64,000 nucleotides of DNA, taken from positions 496,001 to 560,000 of the forward strand of contig JAAXNY010000004.1 in NCBI GenBank assembly GCA_013420905.1, given 5' to 3'. The notes under the pieces are model-generated. The model had not been told where the DNA came from. It saw only the letters and a list, made by a program, of their open reading frames with translations, and searched no databases. Positions 20,993 to 33,529 of this stretch are shown here, piece by piece; the stretch's first letter is position 1, and each line of letters opens with the position of its first letter. The position numbers and the translations under genes are program-made. This DNA comes from Collybia mongolica (Eukaryota; Basidiomycota; Agaricomycetes; Agaricales; Clitocybaceae).

Positions 20993-21830
20993 TCACTGAA
21001 CGATGCTGTTAGCACTGCCATCGCAAAAGAGAGAACGCAAAGTTACCGAATGTTAGCCGCATTTTGCGTTGGGTCTGGGTCATAGATAGCAGGTTAAGAA
21101 ATTGGCGTGAAAAGACCAGTATCAAGGACATACGTTGATTGATCCATGCTACAAAGTCGCTTCGGCGCATCATTGTCGAGTGCTGCAAACACACATAAGG
21201 ACGTTGTAAAACACAAAGAGCATTTAGGGTCTGCGTACCGCGTGTGCAACAACACGAGTTCTTCCATTACTTGGAGGCTGTCTGGTTACACCGCGGACAC
21301 GTGGAGAAAAGGTAATGGCACCCCGGTTGACATCAGCATATCGTGCTGCACCTTGGTCTTGTGCGGGGTCGTATCTGATCATTGCCGCATTGTTCAACAC
21401 ACCATTGGGCTGATTGATTACCGAGGAACCTGAATGATACTAGGTTAGCGTGCTTATTTTAAACCGTGAACTATGCCTTACGATCCATGGTGTGTAAAAC
21501 CTGTAAGTTTGATATAAATATATGGTACGTTCCACGTACAAAGGCAACGCCATAAACTCACAAACAAGAAGACGTTGTGATCTGGGTCATCATCAGCAAG
21601 GTCTGGGTCGAGATCGAGAGCAAAGTATACTCCTATCAAAATTTGTAGCCATTAGTAATTATAATGTGTCTCAGATCGAACAAATAAGATCACCAGCACG
21701 ACCATGAGCGTCAGTCGCCTCGGTGGTAACAACCTGTTGAATGCCAATACGTCGCGGCGTCCTTCTCAAAGTTTATTAATCCATTCATTAACAAACGCCA
21801 AAACACCATTTACCCTTGCGACCCATCTTC
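20993..21830 (-). CDS. Unresolved multi-exon gene, unknown family
   Basis: Minus-strand exons join in frame: RRIGIQQVVTTEATDAHGRA, then GVYFALDLDPDLADDDPDH..FLF, VLHTMD, then SSVINQPNGVLNNAAMIRYD followed by QDQGAARYADVNRGAITFSP, HSTMMRRSDFVAWINQ and a final piece reading NAANIRANSIVQ with a stop at 20993. Each join uses GT-AG signals with the right phase. The 5' end is not defined; no ATG is convincing near 21830 and it may extend further upstream. I do not recognise the product. The tail could alternatively splice into a different frame (SFSDLPGYTPFGFNHLY). Confidence 0.35.
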
Positions 21831-21840
21831 ATTCAATCCA

Positions 21841-24719
21841 CTAATTGTGACACGTATCAGTAATATCGGCAGAATTGACTGTCTTGGGCACACACTCGTC
21901 CATAATGCATTCGACTAGAAAAGTTCATATATCAGTCGCTCATGCATAATCAAAGTTGCTGCATAAACTTTACCTTCAGCGTCGGCCTGACCAGTTTGTG
22001 CCCTCCGCCGAATAATAGCCTATCAATGATATTAATTAATAAGATATACATACCGCAGGATTTTACTAACCCCAGTCCACCAAGCTAGAAGTAATATAAG
22101 TTACTACAAAGAATCCACTACGACAGATAACACGTACGTTGAATAACATCACTGCCTATGCCTGTGGATAGTTAGCCACCAAGGTAAAGGTTCAGCATCA
22201 GATAAAACCGTACCTCGGGTCCACACATATCGCCAATTAACACCCGCCAACTGCGCAGAGAGAAGGAACGCTGCCTCAAGGCCATATGCTATTAGAGCGG
22301 ACACGTCAATATGATGGCTTTATCGGGAATGTCGGATACTTGCGTCCTGAATTTCCAGTCTGATACCACTGTCCAATTTGTGTGTTAGAGTTAAGCCCGA
22401 CTTGCACACCCTATGCACAACAAAGTCAACTAGGAACCACGTGTTCGGAGATAAGTCTCAACTGGGTGGGTAGGGAAGTAGGACCTCGACGACGTATCCG
22501 CCCTGCGACCATCCCACCTGTTCATGTCATTAAAGCGGCTGCTTGGACCGACGTCGTGATTCGACTCACGTGGGAATATTGGGATCGCTATCGCTTTGTC
22601 CAGCAGGTTGGATAACGGCTTGATTAGCTATTAACAAGTCACGAACAGCTTGCGGCCACTGCTCCTGCATGTAGTTTCCGTTATTGGAGCCCACGACAGT
22701 GTCTAGGGCACAGTGGGTAAGTGGATAGTGTCGTCTTTGCTAGAACACATACTCAGGTAGTGTTCGACCGGATTGGACGCGATAGGGGCACTCCCAAACC
22801 TGAAAATAGCAGAGATTAAAACCGGGGGGTCAAGAGACCAACGAGTGCTTACATCATGTTTCTAAGAAAGACGAAAATTTATCAATACTTCTGTGATACA
22901 AGTTACACGTTACATTGATGAACATACCGCACAAGATTCGTCAGTCTACAATATCTCACGTAAGACATGGAGTATATCAATCACAAGAAGGTACATACCT
23001 AGCATTGACTTCCTGGGGGGACCAACTGGGCGCTGCTGCAGTATACAGATTGGGAAAGCCCTCTTGGCGGAGGCGCATTCGAGAGTCTCCAATCTGGCGC
23101 TGTAAAGCTGGGGCGCCACAACGGTTCGTTAGGAAAGTATCTTTTAAATTCTAATCTTTCCTTACATGGGTAACGAATGACAGTCCTTTCACGCATGATC
23201 CAGTTCTGGGCATATAAGAATGTCAAGAAAGCAAGCCATCTGTTAAACTGCGACATTCGTCAGTAATGGTCACTGCATAAAGGGGCAGATAAAAGCTTAC
23301 ATTGCCATCGTGTCCATCAAACGCATACGCTTTGCCTTCGCTTTACAATTGCGCCAAAGGGTCAATGAAAGCGGGAGTCACATTTAGGTATCACCTACTT
23401 GACGCGTTTGTTCAGGACCTTGGCGAGCGCAGAAGTCTCAGAAGAATCAGGCTCCCCGAACTCGGCCCAGAAATCCCCTGATTTCTCTGTCGTATCGCCG
23501 CATTGCTCACCTGGTTTCCTTCCGTCTTTTAGGAAACTTGTGACATCTACCAGAGTCAAAGCTTCAGCAAATGGGATTGCTTGATTTGAGTTCTAAGACT
23601 ACCTTTGACTTGACCTAAAATGGCGTTTAATAGTTGTAGTGGGGTCGGATCAGGTAAGCTTTAACTAATACGTACGTTGACTGAATATTTCGCCTTGTTT
23701 CAAGATACAGTTTCTCTGATACGCATTATTAGGACCAACAAAGAACAATACTCGTTTGCAGCCCACCTGATTCTTGTCACCGTCAGCTGGGTAAATAACA
23801 AAGGCGACACAGTCGGTATTATCTTCGCAAGCGCTTCGACATTGACTTTGCAGAGGAAGAGGAAAGTGGTCGGCAAAACAACCTGTAAATATACACTATA
23901 AAAGACATTACCTAGGCTGGGTTACTGTTTGGGTGGAGATATCGGCCTCTGAGGTTTCCACTTCGATATCGTTGAGTTGTTCCCATCTGCAGATGTAAAC
24001 GGACAACTGAGTAAGAATTTAGTTGTTGGTTCTGGGAGACTCACTTGAATATACTACATGGACACCTCTAGTCGTAGTGCTTGGGGTCAATAATCATATG
24101 CCCTCAGTATAGGAATGCCCATACCGCGTAATTGATCTATCCAGGACTATCAGTTTAGAACGCAAATCATAAATATAGAAGCCTAACGTTGTAGCAAACA
24201 CTTTGGCACCCAAGGCCTAAGAAGCCACAGCCTATATTCCCTTGGTTTAATCGATGGACTGGATAGAAATTATCATATCGTACCGCGGCTCCCATATCGG
24301 AAGTGGTCCTAAGGTGTATGTTCGGGAGATAGCTTCAGACAATAAATACTTCACATACCTTGCACGAGTTACTATAGACGCGAACGCCACCACCCGGGCA
24401 CCTATGGGATTTACCAGACAAGATAGCACCGCAACTGCCCCCTGCGCAACGAGGATTAAATTCGGACCTCAAAACAGAAATCGGACCTACAGTAGAGATA
24501 CCTGCAAGAAACATGTTAGGAAGAGGGGCTATAGCAGAGAAAGACATACATTGCACAATCAGGGGGGTCACCGCTCTCCCAGATCTTAACGTCCATCCTA
24601 TAAAGGTGTCAGTACAAGTTATTTGGACATAAAGCATCTTACCATCGAGAGTCGTTGATATCTGATCCTGCAAAGTGGGAGACGAGGGCAGCAAGCCCAA
24701 GTGCAGCTGATGAACGTAG
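21841..24719 (-). other. Unresolved minus-strand coding exons
   Basis: Coding-like pieces continue downstream of the EF-hand exons: ALGLAALVSHFAGSDINDSR joined to WTLRSGRAVTPLIVQC, then PLPNMFLAGAVAVLSC and ARVVAFASIVTRAR, all hydrophobic and suggesting a multi-pass protein. Near 23.9-23.7 kb a Cys-rich piece reads CRSACEDNTDCVAFVIYPAD and RNCILKQGEIFSQ after splicing, like a PAN/apple-type module. Near 22.3 kb SALIAYGLEAAFLL and VNWRYVWTRG appear. The last exon reads VECIMDECVPKTVNSADITD and stops at 21841. I cannot tell whether these are one long gene or two or three. No product is named. Confidence 0.35.
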
Positions 24720-25728
24720 TTAGGGGACGTTAACTACAGTTGACTCGGACATACTGTATTCAAGAATTGCGAACGCAATAAGGCCATAAAAGAGCCATGC
24801 TAGGAAGAAGAGCCGTTTTTCGTGCTCGGGGTGGTATAGGTTAACGGAAGAATCGGGGTGCTGAACGTACATAACGGCGTTGCCTTTCGAAGCGGCGGTG
24901 ATATTGGAAATGCATTCGCAAATGGACGAGCAGGGGTTGCTTAAGATGCATGTTTCGACAAGATTGCGATGCCCGGCATTGCACATCCCCTCAGCAGCAG
25001 AAAAGTACGCTATCATTGCATTTTAGGTTCGAGTCAAGTGTTGCACAGACTATAAATATACTTACATCCGCACTGTAGTACTTGGTGAGTGGGGCACGCT
25101 AGGGGGTATGAACCATCAATAAGTAGTTCTGAATGCCTTGAAACAGCAACATACATTCAGCTTTGGCTCGCAGGGCGGTACAGTGGAGTGGTTTGGTTTC
25201 GGGAGTCGAAGAGCGTTTCGAGAACGCGGAATGTTCATTCATTGAAATGAACCCATCACCTGAGATAAAATAGCATGAGATATGAATTGACACCCTGGTA
25301 ATCCCCATACCATCTTCATCCATTGATTGGAAAATCTCATGAGCCGTAGGCAAGTGAAACGCAGTTAACGCGGACTCCAGGCGTTCCGTCGAGTTCCAAT
25401 TGAAAAGTAATGTCTTCAAGAACTCTCCATAGCTAATCTCGCCATCACCATCCTTGTCAGAGATGTTGTGAAGCCGGGGAACCAGTAAATGGCGTTTCGA
25501 GTTGTCTGTGATCTCGTCAATCTTTAAAGGATCAGACGAGGCACCCCCAGAGGTGCGTTTGTGGGTTTGAGTTGGTGCTGGCGCGTCCAAGGGTATTTCA
25601 CGGTTGAATTGTCCCGCAAGTTGCTGTGAACGAGCGCGATGAGCGCGTTGCGTAGCGAATTGGTCAAGTTCTCCGCCACGAGCGACGTGGAGGAGACCCA
25701 ACACGCCAAAAGCAGAAAAAAGACGCAT
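24720..25728 (-). CDS. Secreted EF-hand protein, N-terminal exons
   Basis: The start at 25728 gives a signal peptide (MRLFSAFGVLGLLHVARG). Two EF-hands follow: DKDGDGEISYGEF (residues about 90-105), and a second loop MDEDGDGFISMNE formed only after removing an intron of about 50 bp near 25265-25315. A Cys-rich part comes next (SCPTHQVLQCGSYFSAAEG, CILSNPCSSICEC) and then a membrane segment (LFFLAWLFYGLIAFAILEY). A stop at 24720 ends the unspliced frame, but a GT-AG intron at the end of that segment would continue the protein into the exons listed for 21841-24719. Calcium binding in the secretory pathway or at the cell surface is inferred. Divergent from the chitinase at 26101 with 372 bp between the starts. 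Confidence 0.6.
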
Positions 25729-26100
25729 CTCTGCAGAGGTCTGTAGCTACAGTTGAAGATATGCCAGTGCAGAGCGGCCATGTATAAATGAAGATCAAGT
25801 CCACATGCAATCAAAAGATCCATTTGGCTAAGTGACCAGTGGAGAAACAAAAAGTCCAACCGCGGAGTCGTTAGCGAGCAACGGAAAGATCGGGCTTCTC
25901 GGTAGCCGACGCCCCTGGGGACCCCGGATACCGTTTGATGCGATTTGCACGTTGTTGATTTCGTTCTTCGAACCCTGACATCGGCTGCAACTCCGAACGG
26001 CCATGAGTTTCAGGATTCCATTTATCGTCGCCCTTTCGTTCCATATGGTTGAAGCGAAGTCAAATACTTTCTGAATCCTCGTATCACCCGATAGGACACC
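25729..26100. promoter_or_regulatory. Bidirectional promoter, EF-hand protein and chitinase
   Basis: 372 bp separate two divergent secreted-protein genes, so the region must hold both promoters. A TATAAA-like stretch (TATAAATGA read as ATGTATAAATGAAG near 25780) faces the EF-hand gene. No conserved element can be proven. Confidence 0.4.
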
Positions 26101-28978
26101 ATGAAAGGTCCTTTCGTTCATATCCTGTGTGCGCTCGCCATTGGACGCGTCGTCGTCGCGCAACTTCCTGGCATTTGCGGGTCTCAAGCTAAAGGCGCGT
26201 TATGCCCTGACAAGCAAGTAGGTACACTTCTTTGTCATGCTCTGTGCCCTTGTCTAAGTGCGATTTGAATATACAAGTGTTGTAGCCAGTTCGGATTCTG
26301 TGGGACAACCAAGGAGTTTTGTTTGACTAGCCTTCGATGCCAAAGTCGATGTGTACGTTTCTCAACCCTATAAAGCTAAATTCTAGGCTGATATTGCCCA
26401 GATCAATGATGGTCCCCGTATGTGATCCAATTGTGACAATCAATGCCATTTTCTGACGATGGATGTCGCAGCACCCAAGAAACCTGGAGATATACCTGAC
26501 ATTGACGAGTCAAAACTGTTTATACCGCCTGCTGGTACCTTTACTTCCAAGTAAATATGATCGGTGTCATGAAGAAAATTTAACTAAAACCCCACACAGG
26601 AAACTGGTCGGCTACTTTTCCAATTGGGTGAGTCCTCCAACGTCTTTTGGGATTGCTCGGTAATTCGTTGAACATCTCGTAAAGGCTCAATATCGTGGTT
26701 TTGACCCATCTACCCCCGCCTGCACTGATGGAGAATTCGCTTTTGTATGCCTTCAAATTCACCAAATACTTGGACATATTCTTACCAGTCCCCTTCAAAG
26801 TTACCTGAAAATATCAACCCTCATCTCTACACTCACATCAATTATGGTATGTCTCCTACCTCTACATCCGAAACGCCTATGCTGACACAAAATGTATATA
26901 GCATTCGTTTTCATGGCTGAGAGTAGGTTATCATTCGCACCTATTTGCCTCGTTTTCACTGACGTCATCGGAAGATAATTCTGTCGTCCCTCACGAGTAC
27001 GTATTTCCAAAAGGCGCCTTCACATCAGCTCTCAGATATTCCCAAGGCACAACGACGAAGAGCTTTCACTTCGCATGAACAAGTGGATCCATCGTATTAA
27101 CCCAAGCTGCACGACAGCCGTTTCCGTCGGAGGATGGAGCATGAACGATGGCCGTAGGTTTCCCGCCACATACCACGAATATTACTCAACCCACATTCCA
27201 GCGAGCAAATTCACTGGAGGTGTGGATTACACGCCCTTCTTCTCCAAAATGGCAGAAACAGCAGCTTCACGGGCGACATTCATACAGTCCGCCATCAAGT
27301 TTGCCCGACGACTCGAGTTTGATGGTATTGATATCGTACGCCCGAGCTACTACCACAACATCATGTTGTTCACCCCTTGCACAGGATTGGGAATTCATCG
27401 GCGATCCTACGCGTGGCGGAAAGGCAGCGGATAGAGATAACTTCAGTGCTCTCGTGAGGGAGATGCGCGCTGCTATGCAGGCTGAGGCTGCCTCATCCGG
27501 GAAGAATGAACTTTTGATCACAATGGCGGCACCTGCGGGACCCGACGATTTCAAGAACATCGACGCCCTAACTATTTCTGGCTATGTCGACTGGATCAAG
27601 TATGTTTTCTCAATATTTTCTGCGGACTTTAGCTAATGAGACGTGCAATAGCATCATGACCTACGAGTACGTGCTTCGTTTATGAGCTTCTTATTCTACT
27701 AATTTTTTTTTCCATTTCAACATAGTTTCTACGGTGCGTATCGTATATGCGCTTCATACAATGGTGAACTTACATGGAACTTCAGGAAACTGGGAAAACA
27801 CCGTTGAAAACCACGCACCAATTGCTGATACGAGCATTCCCGGATGGTTTGTCCCCTCTTCATCATCTACGGCTCCTCTAGGTTCTACATAAGCATTTGC
27901 AGGTCCTTTACTTCTGCTATTGACCAATACCTTAATGCCGGTGTACCCCCTGCTAAACTCATGGCCGGTAAATAGCTCGTTCATTACGCTTGACTCCAAG
28001 AATCATTACTAATTGACATAACGTATAGGTTTGCCACTTTACGGCCGTGTATGGACACTCTCGGACCTCTCGAACACTTCTCCCGGTGCGCCTGGCACTG
28101 CGGGTACCGCAGGCCGTTGTACGGCAGAGGTATGCTTATGAATCCAAAACAGTCGCGTGCTGTTGCTAATTTGTAGCTATGACAGCATGGGTACATGTCC
28201 TACTTTGAGATCAAGGAAGTCGAAGATGCACAAGAAGGCAAAGGGGTTACTTTCGAGCCTCAAGATGGATGTAAGTTGTTTGCATACGCAGTTGAGTGTT
28301 AGAGAATGAACTAATACCGGTATGTCTCTAGACTACATGGTAAGTTGTCCCATTACCATTTATTAAACCCTGGACGACCCTTTTTTTCAGGTTTTTGATA
28401 ACCAATGGGTTGGGTATGACGATGATGTAATATTCTCCCTTCTTTGTTCGATAACTGGCTTTCTGACCAAACTGCTTTCCCTTTTCCCAATTCGAAGTTG
28501 TGAGTTCTTTTATCCTTGTTCTCGGATTTACCTTACAGCTCCCTCGGTAGCTCATTCTCCGCCAAAGTCGGAATAATCAACGATCGCGGGCTTGGAGGAG
28601 CGATGGTATGTGTCAACCTGCTCCCCTGGTTACATAAACTGACTATTCCCACCAGCTCTGGGCCGTCGACCTTGATACCTCAGATGCAGCTTTGACTCGC
28701 AAGCTGCTGGATATGTATCGCGCTTGTCCCAAGGTAAATTTTACCCTTCAACAAAATTACGGCATGTCATTGAGCGTTCTTTGGTTCATCAGGATATGGA
28801 CTGGCCGACTACATCCACTGATGAGGATGCAGTTATTGACTGCCCTGCTGACTCCGACAAGCCTGGAAATACTCAACAACGCCATTGTAACGCCGATGGA
28901 ACTTGGGGGACTGTGGACGCTAAAAGTTGCTCGTCCTTCATTGTGCACTCCCTGGCTGCTGAGCAATGTATCGGCTAA
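26101..28978 (+). CDS. Secreted GH18 chitinase with N-terminal chitin-binding module
   Basis: Hydrolyses chitin; predicted extracellular or cell-wall. Signal peptide [20 protein letters not shown], then a hevein-type chitin-binding module ([15 protein letters not shown]). A linker leads to the GH18 barrel starting KLVGYFSNW, with [22 protein letters not shown] and the catalytic DGIDIDWE. The last motif is completed by removing intron 27336-27384; the acid/base Glu codon is 27391-27393. Further blocks are [19 protein letters not shown] and GAMLWAVDLD. A short Cys-containing tail ([19 protein letters not shown]) ends at 28978. At least 14 short introns. The layout fits fungal class V, subgroup C chitinases. 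The LysM gene downstream at 29928 is a likely partner. The exact 3' end may include more exons. Confidence 0.82.
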
Positions 28979-29927
28979 ATTTAGAAACTTGTACTTTGTC
29001 GAAATTTCGTAGCCGAATATTACATCTGCCGTTCACCATGGTATCAGTGGAAAATCCCTGTTTCCGGTTCTTGCGCAGTTCCAGTCTTGAAAATTTTCTA
29101 TTCGTCGTGGTAATCCAACATGTGAACTGATCCCGAAATGGGACTCTATTACTCGCATTTCATTATACAGCATCAGGACGATCCCCGCACTGTTTCCGCT
29201 GTATATGGGCGCATGTGATCGTCGCCGTGTAGGTTGTTCCGATTCTGGCGCGTAGTTTTTCTATTACTCAGTGATACCTGTGATAACCCTAGATACATAA
29301 AACCTAAAGCTACCTTGGCTTGCGATGAAGATGAAACGGCCTTGTGGGATTTCTGCAGCCTTTACGGAATGCATTGGCCCTGGGGTGGAATATGTGTCAA
29401 AGCGCACATGGTCCACTGTCCTTCTACGGTACGAGATCGCCGGTCGGTGGGCGCTAGAAAAATTGAGGAGTTTCTATAATCCGAATCATGGAATTATTTT
29501 CTCCCTATGTTTGTTCGTGCAACCAATGATAGTACTTATGACGCCTTGGGAAGTAAATATTTCTAATCACCCTTGCCTAACGGTTTGGTTAAACCGTTAT
29601 TAAATACTCGGAGCCGAAACGCGTAAGCTCTAAGCCAAGGTCTTCGAAGAAGTCTTTTCGTTCACGCGGTATGCGGTATCTAAGCGGTCAATTATCCTAC
29701 GACGGAGGAGGAACGGCGTTTCGCTTTCTCCTAGGAGCGTATTACTATTATTAAACCCACTTCCGGGGTCCTAGTTGCTAGCATCGTGGCCATCTGATCA
29801 CGGATCATAAACGTTTTTTGGGCGGGGACAAAGCTTCTCACGGCCTTTCCTCCGAAGAACTTATACCATCTGTCGAGTACGTGCTTTTTGTGAGTTTACC
29901 CTTGGGATTGACGACGCGCCATCTAAA
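28979..29927. other. Intergenic region between chitinase and LysM gene
   Basis: Contains an 81-codon ORF at 29234-29479 with a hydrophobic start (MFRFWRVVFLLL) and five Cys (TCDNPRY, LACDEDE, WDFCSLYG, GICVKAH, VHCPST). It might be a small secreted protein or an unlinked exon of the chitinase tail; evidence is too thin for a gene call. Otherwise only stops. Confidence 0.35.
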
Positions 29928-32900
29928 ATGCGGCTTGTCCCTCTTTTCAAGTATCTTGCTCCTATTATTTTCGTTTCCAGTGAGTTCTCCACCCACCTTC
30001 GATATGTGTGCGCAGGGTTGACGATGGTATCATAGGCGTCAAGGCGGCCTGCACGAAGACCTACACCGTGGGTTTTTCCCTGCTCTTTGGAAAGCCGCTC
30101 TTAATATCCATACAGGTCGTTAGCGGAGATACATGCACCCTCATCCCTCAAAAGGCCTCCATATCATCTTACCAACTTACAAAGCTTAACCCAAACCTCA
30201 ACTGTGGGGCACTTTTTGTCGGTCAATCATTATGCGTCAAGGATTCCACGTATGACTGTCAAGTGAGTTTGCTTCTCTTGCAGTACGGGCACCTCGTTGA
30301 TTGTCGTCCCTCAGCCTGTATACCTCGTAAAGAGTGGAGACACGTTCGTAAACCCTCTGTTACCTGTATTTTAAGCCCATGTTCGATCGCGGCAATTCAG
30401 CTGTTCCGGGATCGCCGATGCAAATCATATCACCACCAGTCAACTCATCACCAACAACCCGAATGTTGGCGCGACTTGCAATACTCTTCAGCCAGGCCAG
30501 ATGCTCTGCGTCGCTGCACCATGTTGGTTCTCGCTATGCCACTCTCATATACCGTGCTAAATGTTGTCCTACCAGCAACCACAACCACACCAACAACTCC
30601 AACGCGTAAGCTCAGACCATAATAAATGACTCCGGTCGATGGTTTATTGATAGATGCCATCTAGCCACAGCATGTAAGACCACCTACACCGTCAAGAGTG
30701 GGGACAAGTGAGTTGGGCAGAATCATGCACTGTAAATTGTCTGATGCGCTTTGCGTAGTTGCGACTTGATTGCTAGCTCCAATCACATCTCAAACTATCA
30801 GTTGACCTCCTTGAACCCTACGTGCGCACTTCAACGCAGTCCTAGCGATCTACTCCATCTGATCATTCGTGTACAGAATGAGCTGTCCTGCGCTTCAAGT
30901 CGGCCAAGTACTCTGTTTAGTTTCTGAAAGCTACAACTGTCAGGTAATAATTGGCGAACCCCACTTCTTCTACTTCTTCGGCTTATACGACATCCAGCCA
31001 GTCTATACTGTCAAGTCCGGCGATGGTTGTATCCCGATCGCGGATGCGAACGGAATTACACTTGACCAGCTTTTCGCTGATAACCCTAACCTTGGGGGTG
31101 CATGTAACATATATCCTGGTCAAAGTCTTTGCGTAGCGCCGCCGACCCCTACAACTACTGATCCTCCTACCCGTGAGTTAACAAATACCACATGTATCGC
31201 TTATTCACAGTTCCCCCCCCCTTAGCTACCTCCACGGAGTGCACACGGAAGACAACCGTGCAAAACGGCGACACTTGTGATACCATCTCTGAGCGCGCGG
31301 GGATTTCACGCTATTGGCTTGGCCAGGTACACGATCCCTTTCATTGCTTGCCCTTAAGATGGTTATATCGTTGGCCTATAGCTCAATCCCACCATCAACA
31401 CGGACTGCTCCAACCTGATTGGCGGTGCTGCACTCTGCGTTGATAGTGCGATCAACACCTGCGGAGCTGTTTATGCTGTAAAAGGCACGGAGGGCGCCTG
31501 CGTTGGTATTGCCAACACCTTGGGCATGCCTCTCGCGACACTGCTTAGTCTTAACCCAAATGTGGACGCACAATGCACAAATATATATGTCGGGGTTCGT
31601 AGAGGATTCATATTCCCCAAGTCAAACCAAACCCGCGTCTGACCACAGGGAATTGCAGGAAGTACTCTGTACGGCAAAGAAGGTGCCAGGAAATCCAAGC
31701 ACCGCATGTTCTCGAAGATACACTGTATGTTTGTTCGGCCCTCTCAGAGTTATGGGAGCTTACCAATCTATATTAGTTAGTGTCGGGTGACACTTGTACT
31801 GGTAAGATTCTTACTTTTGGTCTTTTTCGACAGTATCCGCAACTAAATCGTGCTCCCAGTCACGGCTGGCAAGAACTCGCTTACCAACGCGCAGTTGTTG
31901 GCTCTCAACCCAGGGCTCTCATGTAATGCCATGATTCCCGACACTGAGATCTGCGCTTTCAGCCCAGCTACCAGCATCTGCCCCACGCTCATCCAGACCA
32001 ACTTGGATGACTCGTGTTGTAAGTCCTGCTTCTTGTAGTGTCGCTGGTTGCTAAGATGTTTTATTGTTTGTAGTTTCCTTGGCTCAGAACGTGAGCATGT
32101 CACTCGAGGAATGGCAATCGATCAATCCCGGTCTCAACTGCGATCCGTGAGTCGAGTCACTACTCTATTATTTTCCTTTCCTTTACCGAAGATGTCCTGA
32201 TCTTTCAAACAGACTCGCGCTGAACTACCTCGTGTGCTCCGCTCACGGAAATGCAACGCTCCCAGAAGAGCCCTCCGGTAGCAACCCCACTGCCTTGCCA
32301 CTGTGTGGGGCTTATGATAAGAAGCAATATTGCTGCACAAAATTCAGCGTGTCGGCGGACCTTTTCTCTTCCCCTCTTTGCCAACGTGCCAACGTGAGTC
32401 GAATCATCCAAGTGCACTGCACGCACCCCATTGACGGCTATTCTCTATAGGGCTGCCAGGTAAGAATGCCAGACGAGGATTCCAGATTCATCTAGGTAAC
32501 GATTTCGACTAGGCCAACTGCATCGGCGATCCTGGCGTAGTCAAACCCACAGCATCCGCCACGCCCACATTCACGCTAACGCCCACGAGTTACCCCACCC
32601 CTCCCCCCGAGCCAAACACCTGCGGTAACTGCACGGCCTCACAATGCTGTACCGCCCTCGTGAGTGACTCCGTACCACACCCTCATAGAACAGGATTAAT
32701 ATTATCTGCAAGGGTTTCTGCGAGAGCGCCTTGTCGTCATGGTACTGCCGTACGTTAGAGCACCTTGAGAAAAAAAAAAAAAAACTGATAGTAGCCGCTT
32801 ATCTCGCGTATCTCAGAATCCGCGAACGGCTGCACCAAGAACTGCGACCAGGGGCTTCCCTCGGGCTGGGTCGACCTGCCGCAGCAGCCTCTCGCGAATT

Positions 32901-33377
32901 ATACCTTCCCGCCGGGGAATTATAGCGACTTTGGCGGGAATCCGTGTGGGGTGTGTAATAGCACCTCGGCAGCCATCGTGTATGTGTACCAGTGCTGGGT
33001 CTGTGTGTTCGCGCCCGGCACTTACACTTTCGTATAGTTCGCCCTCGGGAAATTATTGTTGTACCCAGGGCGTGCAGTGCCTCCCCGAGGTAGGCCTCTT
33101 GTCCTGTAGCTTGTTCTGCACCTACTGAAATCACACCTAATCAACTCATTAGGCGTTCGAAGACTGTCGAAGTGAGTAACCTCTCGGCTTGGTATATCTA
33201 CGGAATCTGACTGGCGGCTTGGCCGTAGTCACCAACGGATGCCTTTTCAACTGCTTCGACACGTTCACGGACGATCCGGACGAGTGTGAACGTACGGGCC
33301 AGTGTGTATATACGACGACCAGGATCGCGCAGCCGTGGCAGTCGGGCTCGCCTTTCGATCCCGTGCTTGACCCGTGA
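29928..33377 (+). CDS. Secreted multi-LysM chitin-binding protein
   Basis: Signal peptide MRLVPLFKYLAPIIFVSS (start 29928; first intron splits codon 18). About eight LysM-like modules follow, each split by an intron: VVSGDTCTLIPQKASISSYQ; VKSGDTCSGIADANHITTSQ; VKSGDNCDLIASSNHI; VKSGDGCIPIADANGIT; VQNGDTCDTISERAGIS; VKGTEGACVGIANTLG; a shortened VSGDTC; and DDSCFSLAQNVSMSLEEW. The typical closing GQxLCV recurs. The C-terminal third carries three Cys-rich modules (QYCCTKFS; SQCCTALGFCESALSSWYC; NYCCTQGVQC) resembling degenerate chitin-binding domains, and it ends at 33377. Roughly 20 exons; one intron holds a 15-A run at 32769. No catalytic domain is present. Likely role: binding chitin oligomers or wall chitin, possibly with the chitinase upstream. 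Confidence 0.8.
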
Positions 33378-33529
33378 TGCTAGTGTTGAGGAAAGTGGAT
33401 TAGTTAATTAGCCTGGGTTGTATCACGTATACCGTCAATCCCGCCTAGGGAGTACTTGCCCCCCGTTAAATTTACGAAAACGCGTGGAGTCAATTTCACG
33501 GCCTTTTTTGTTAGTTTGAGCTTTTTACA

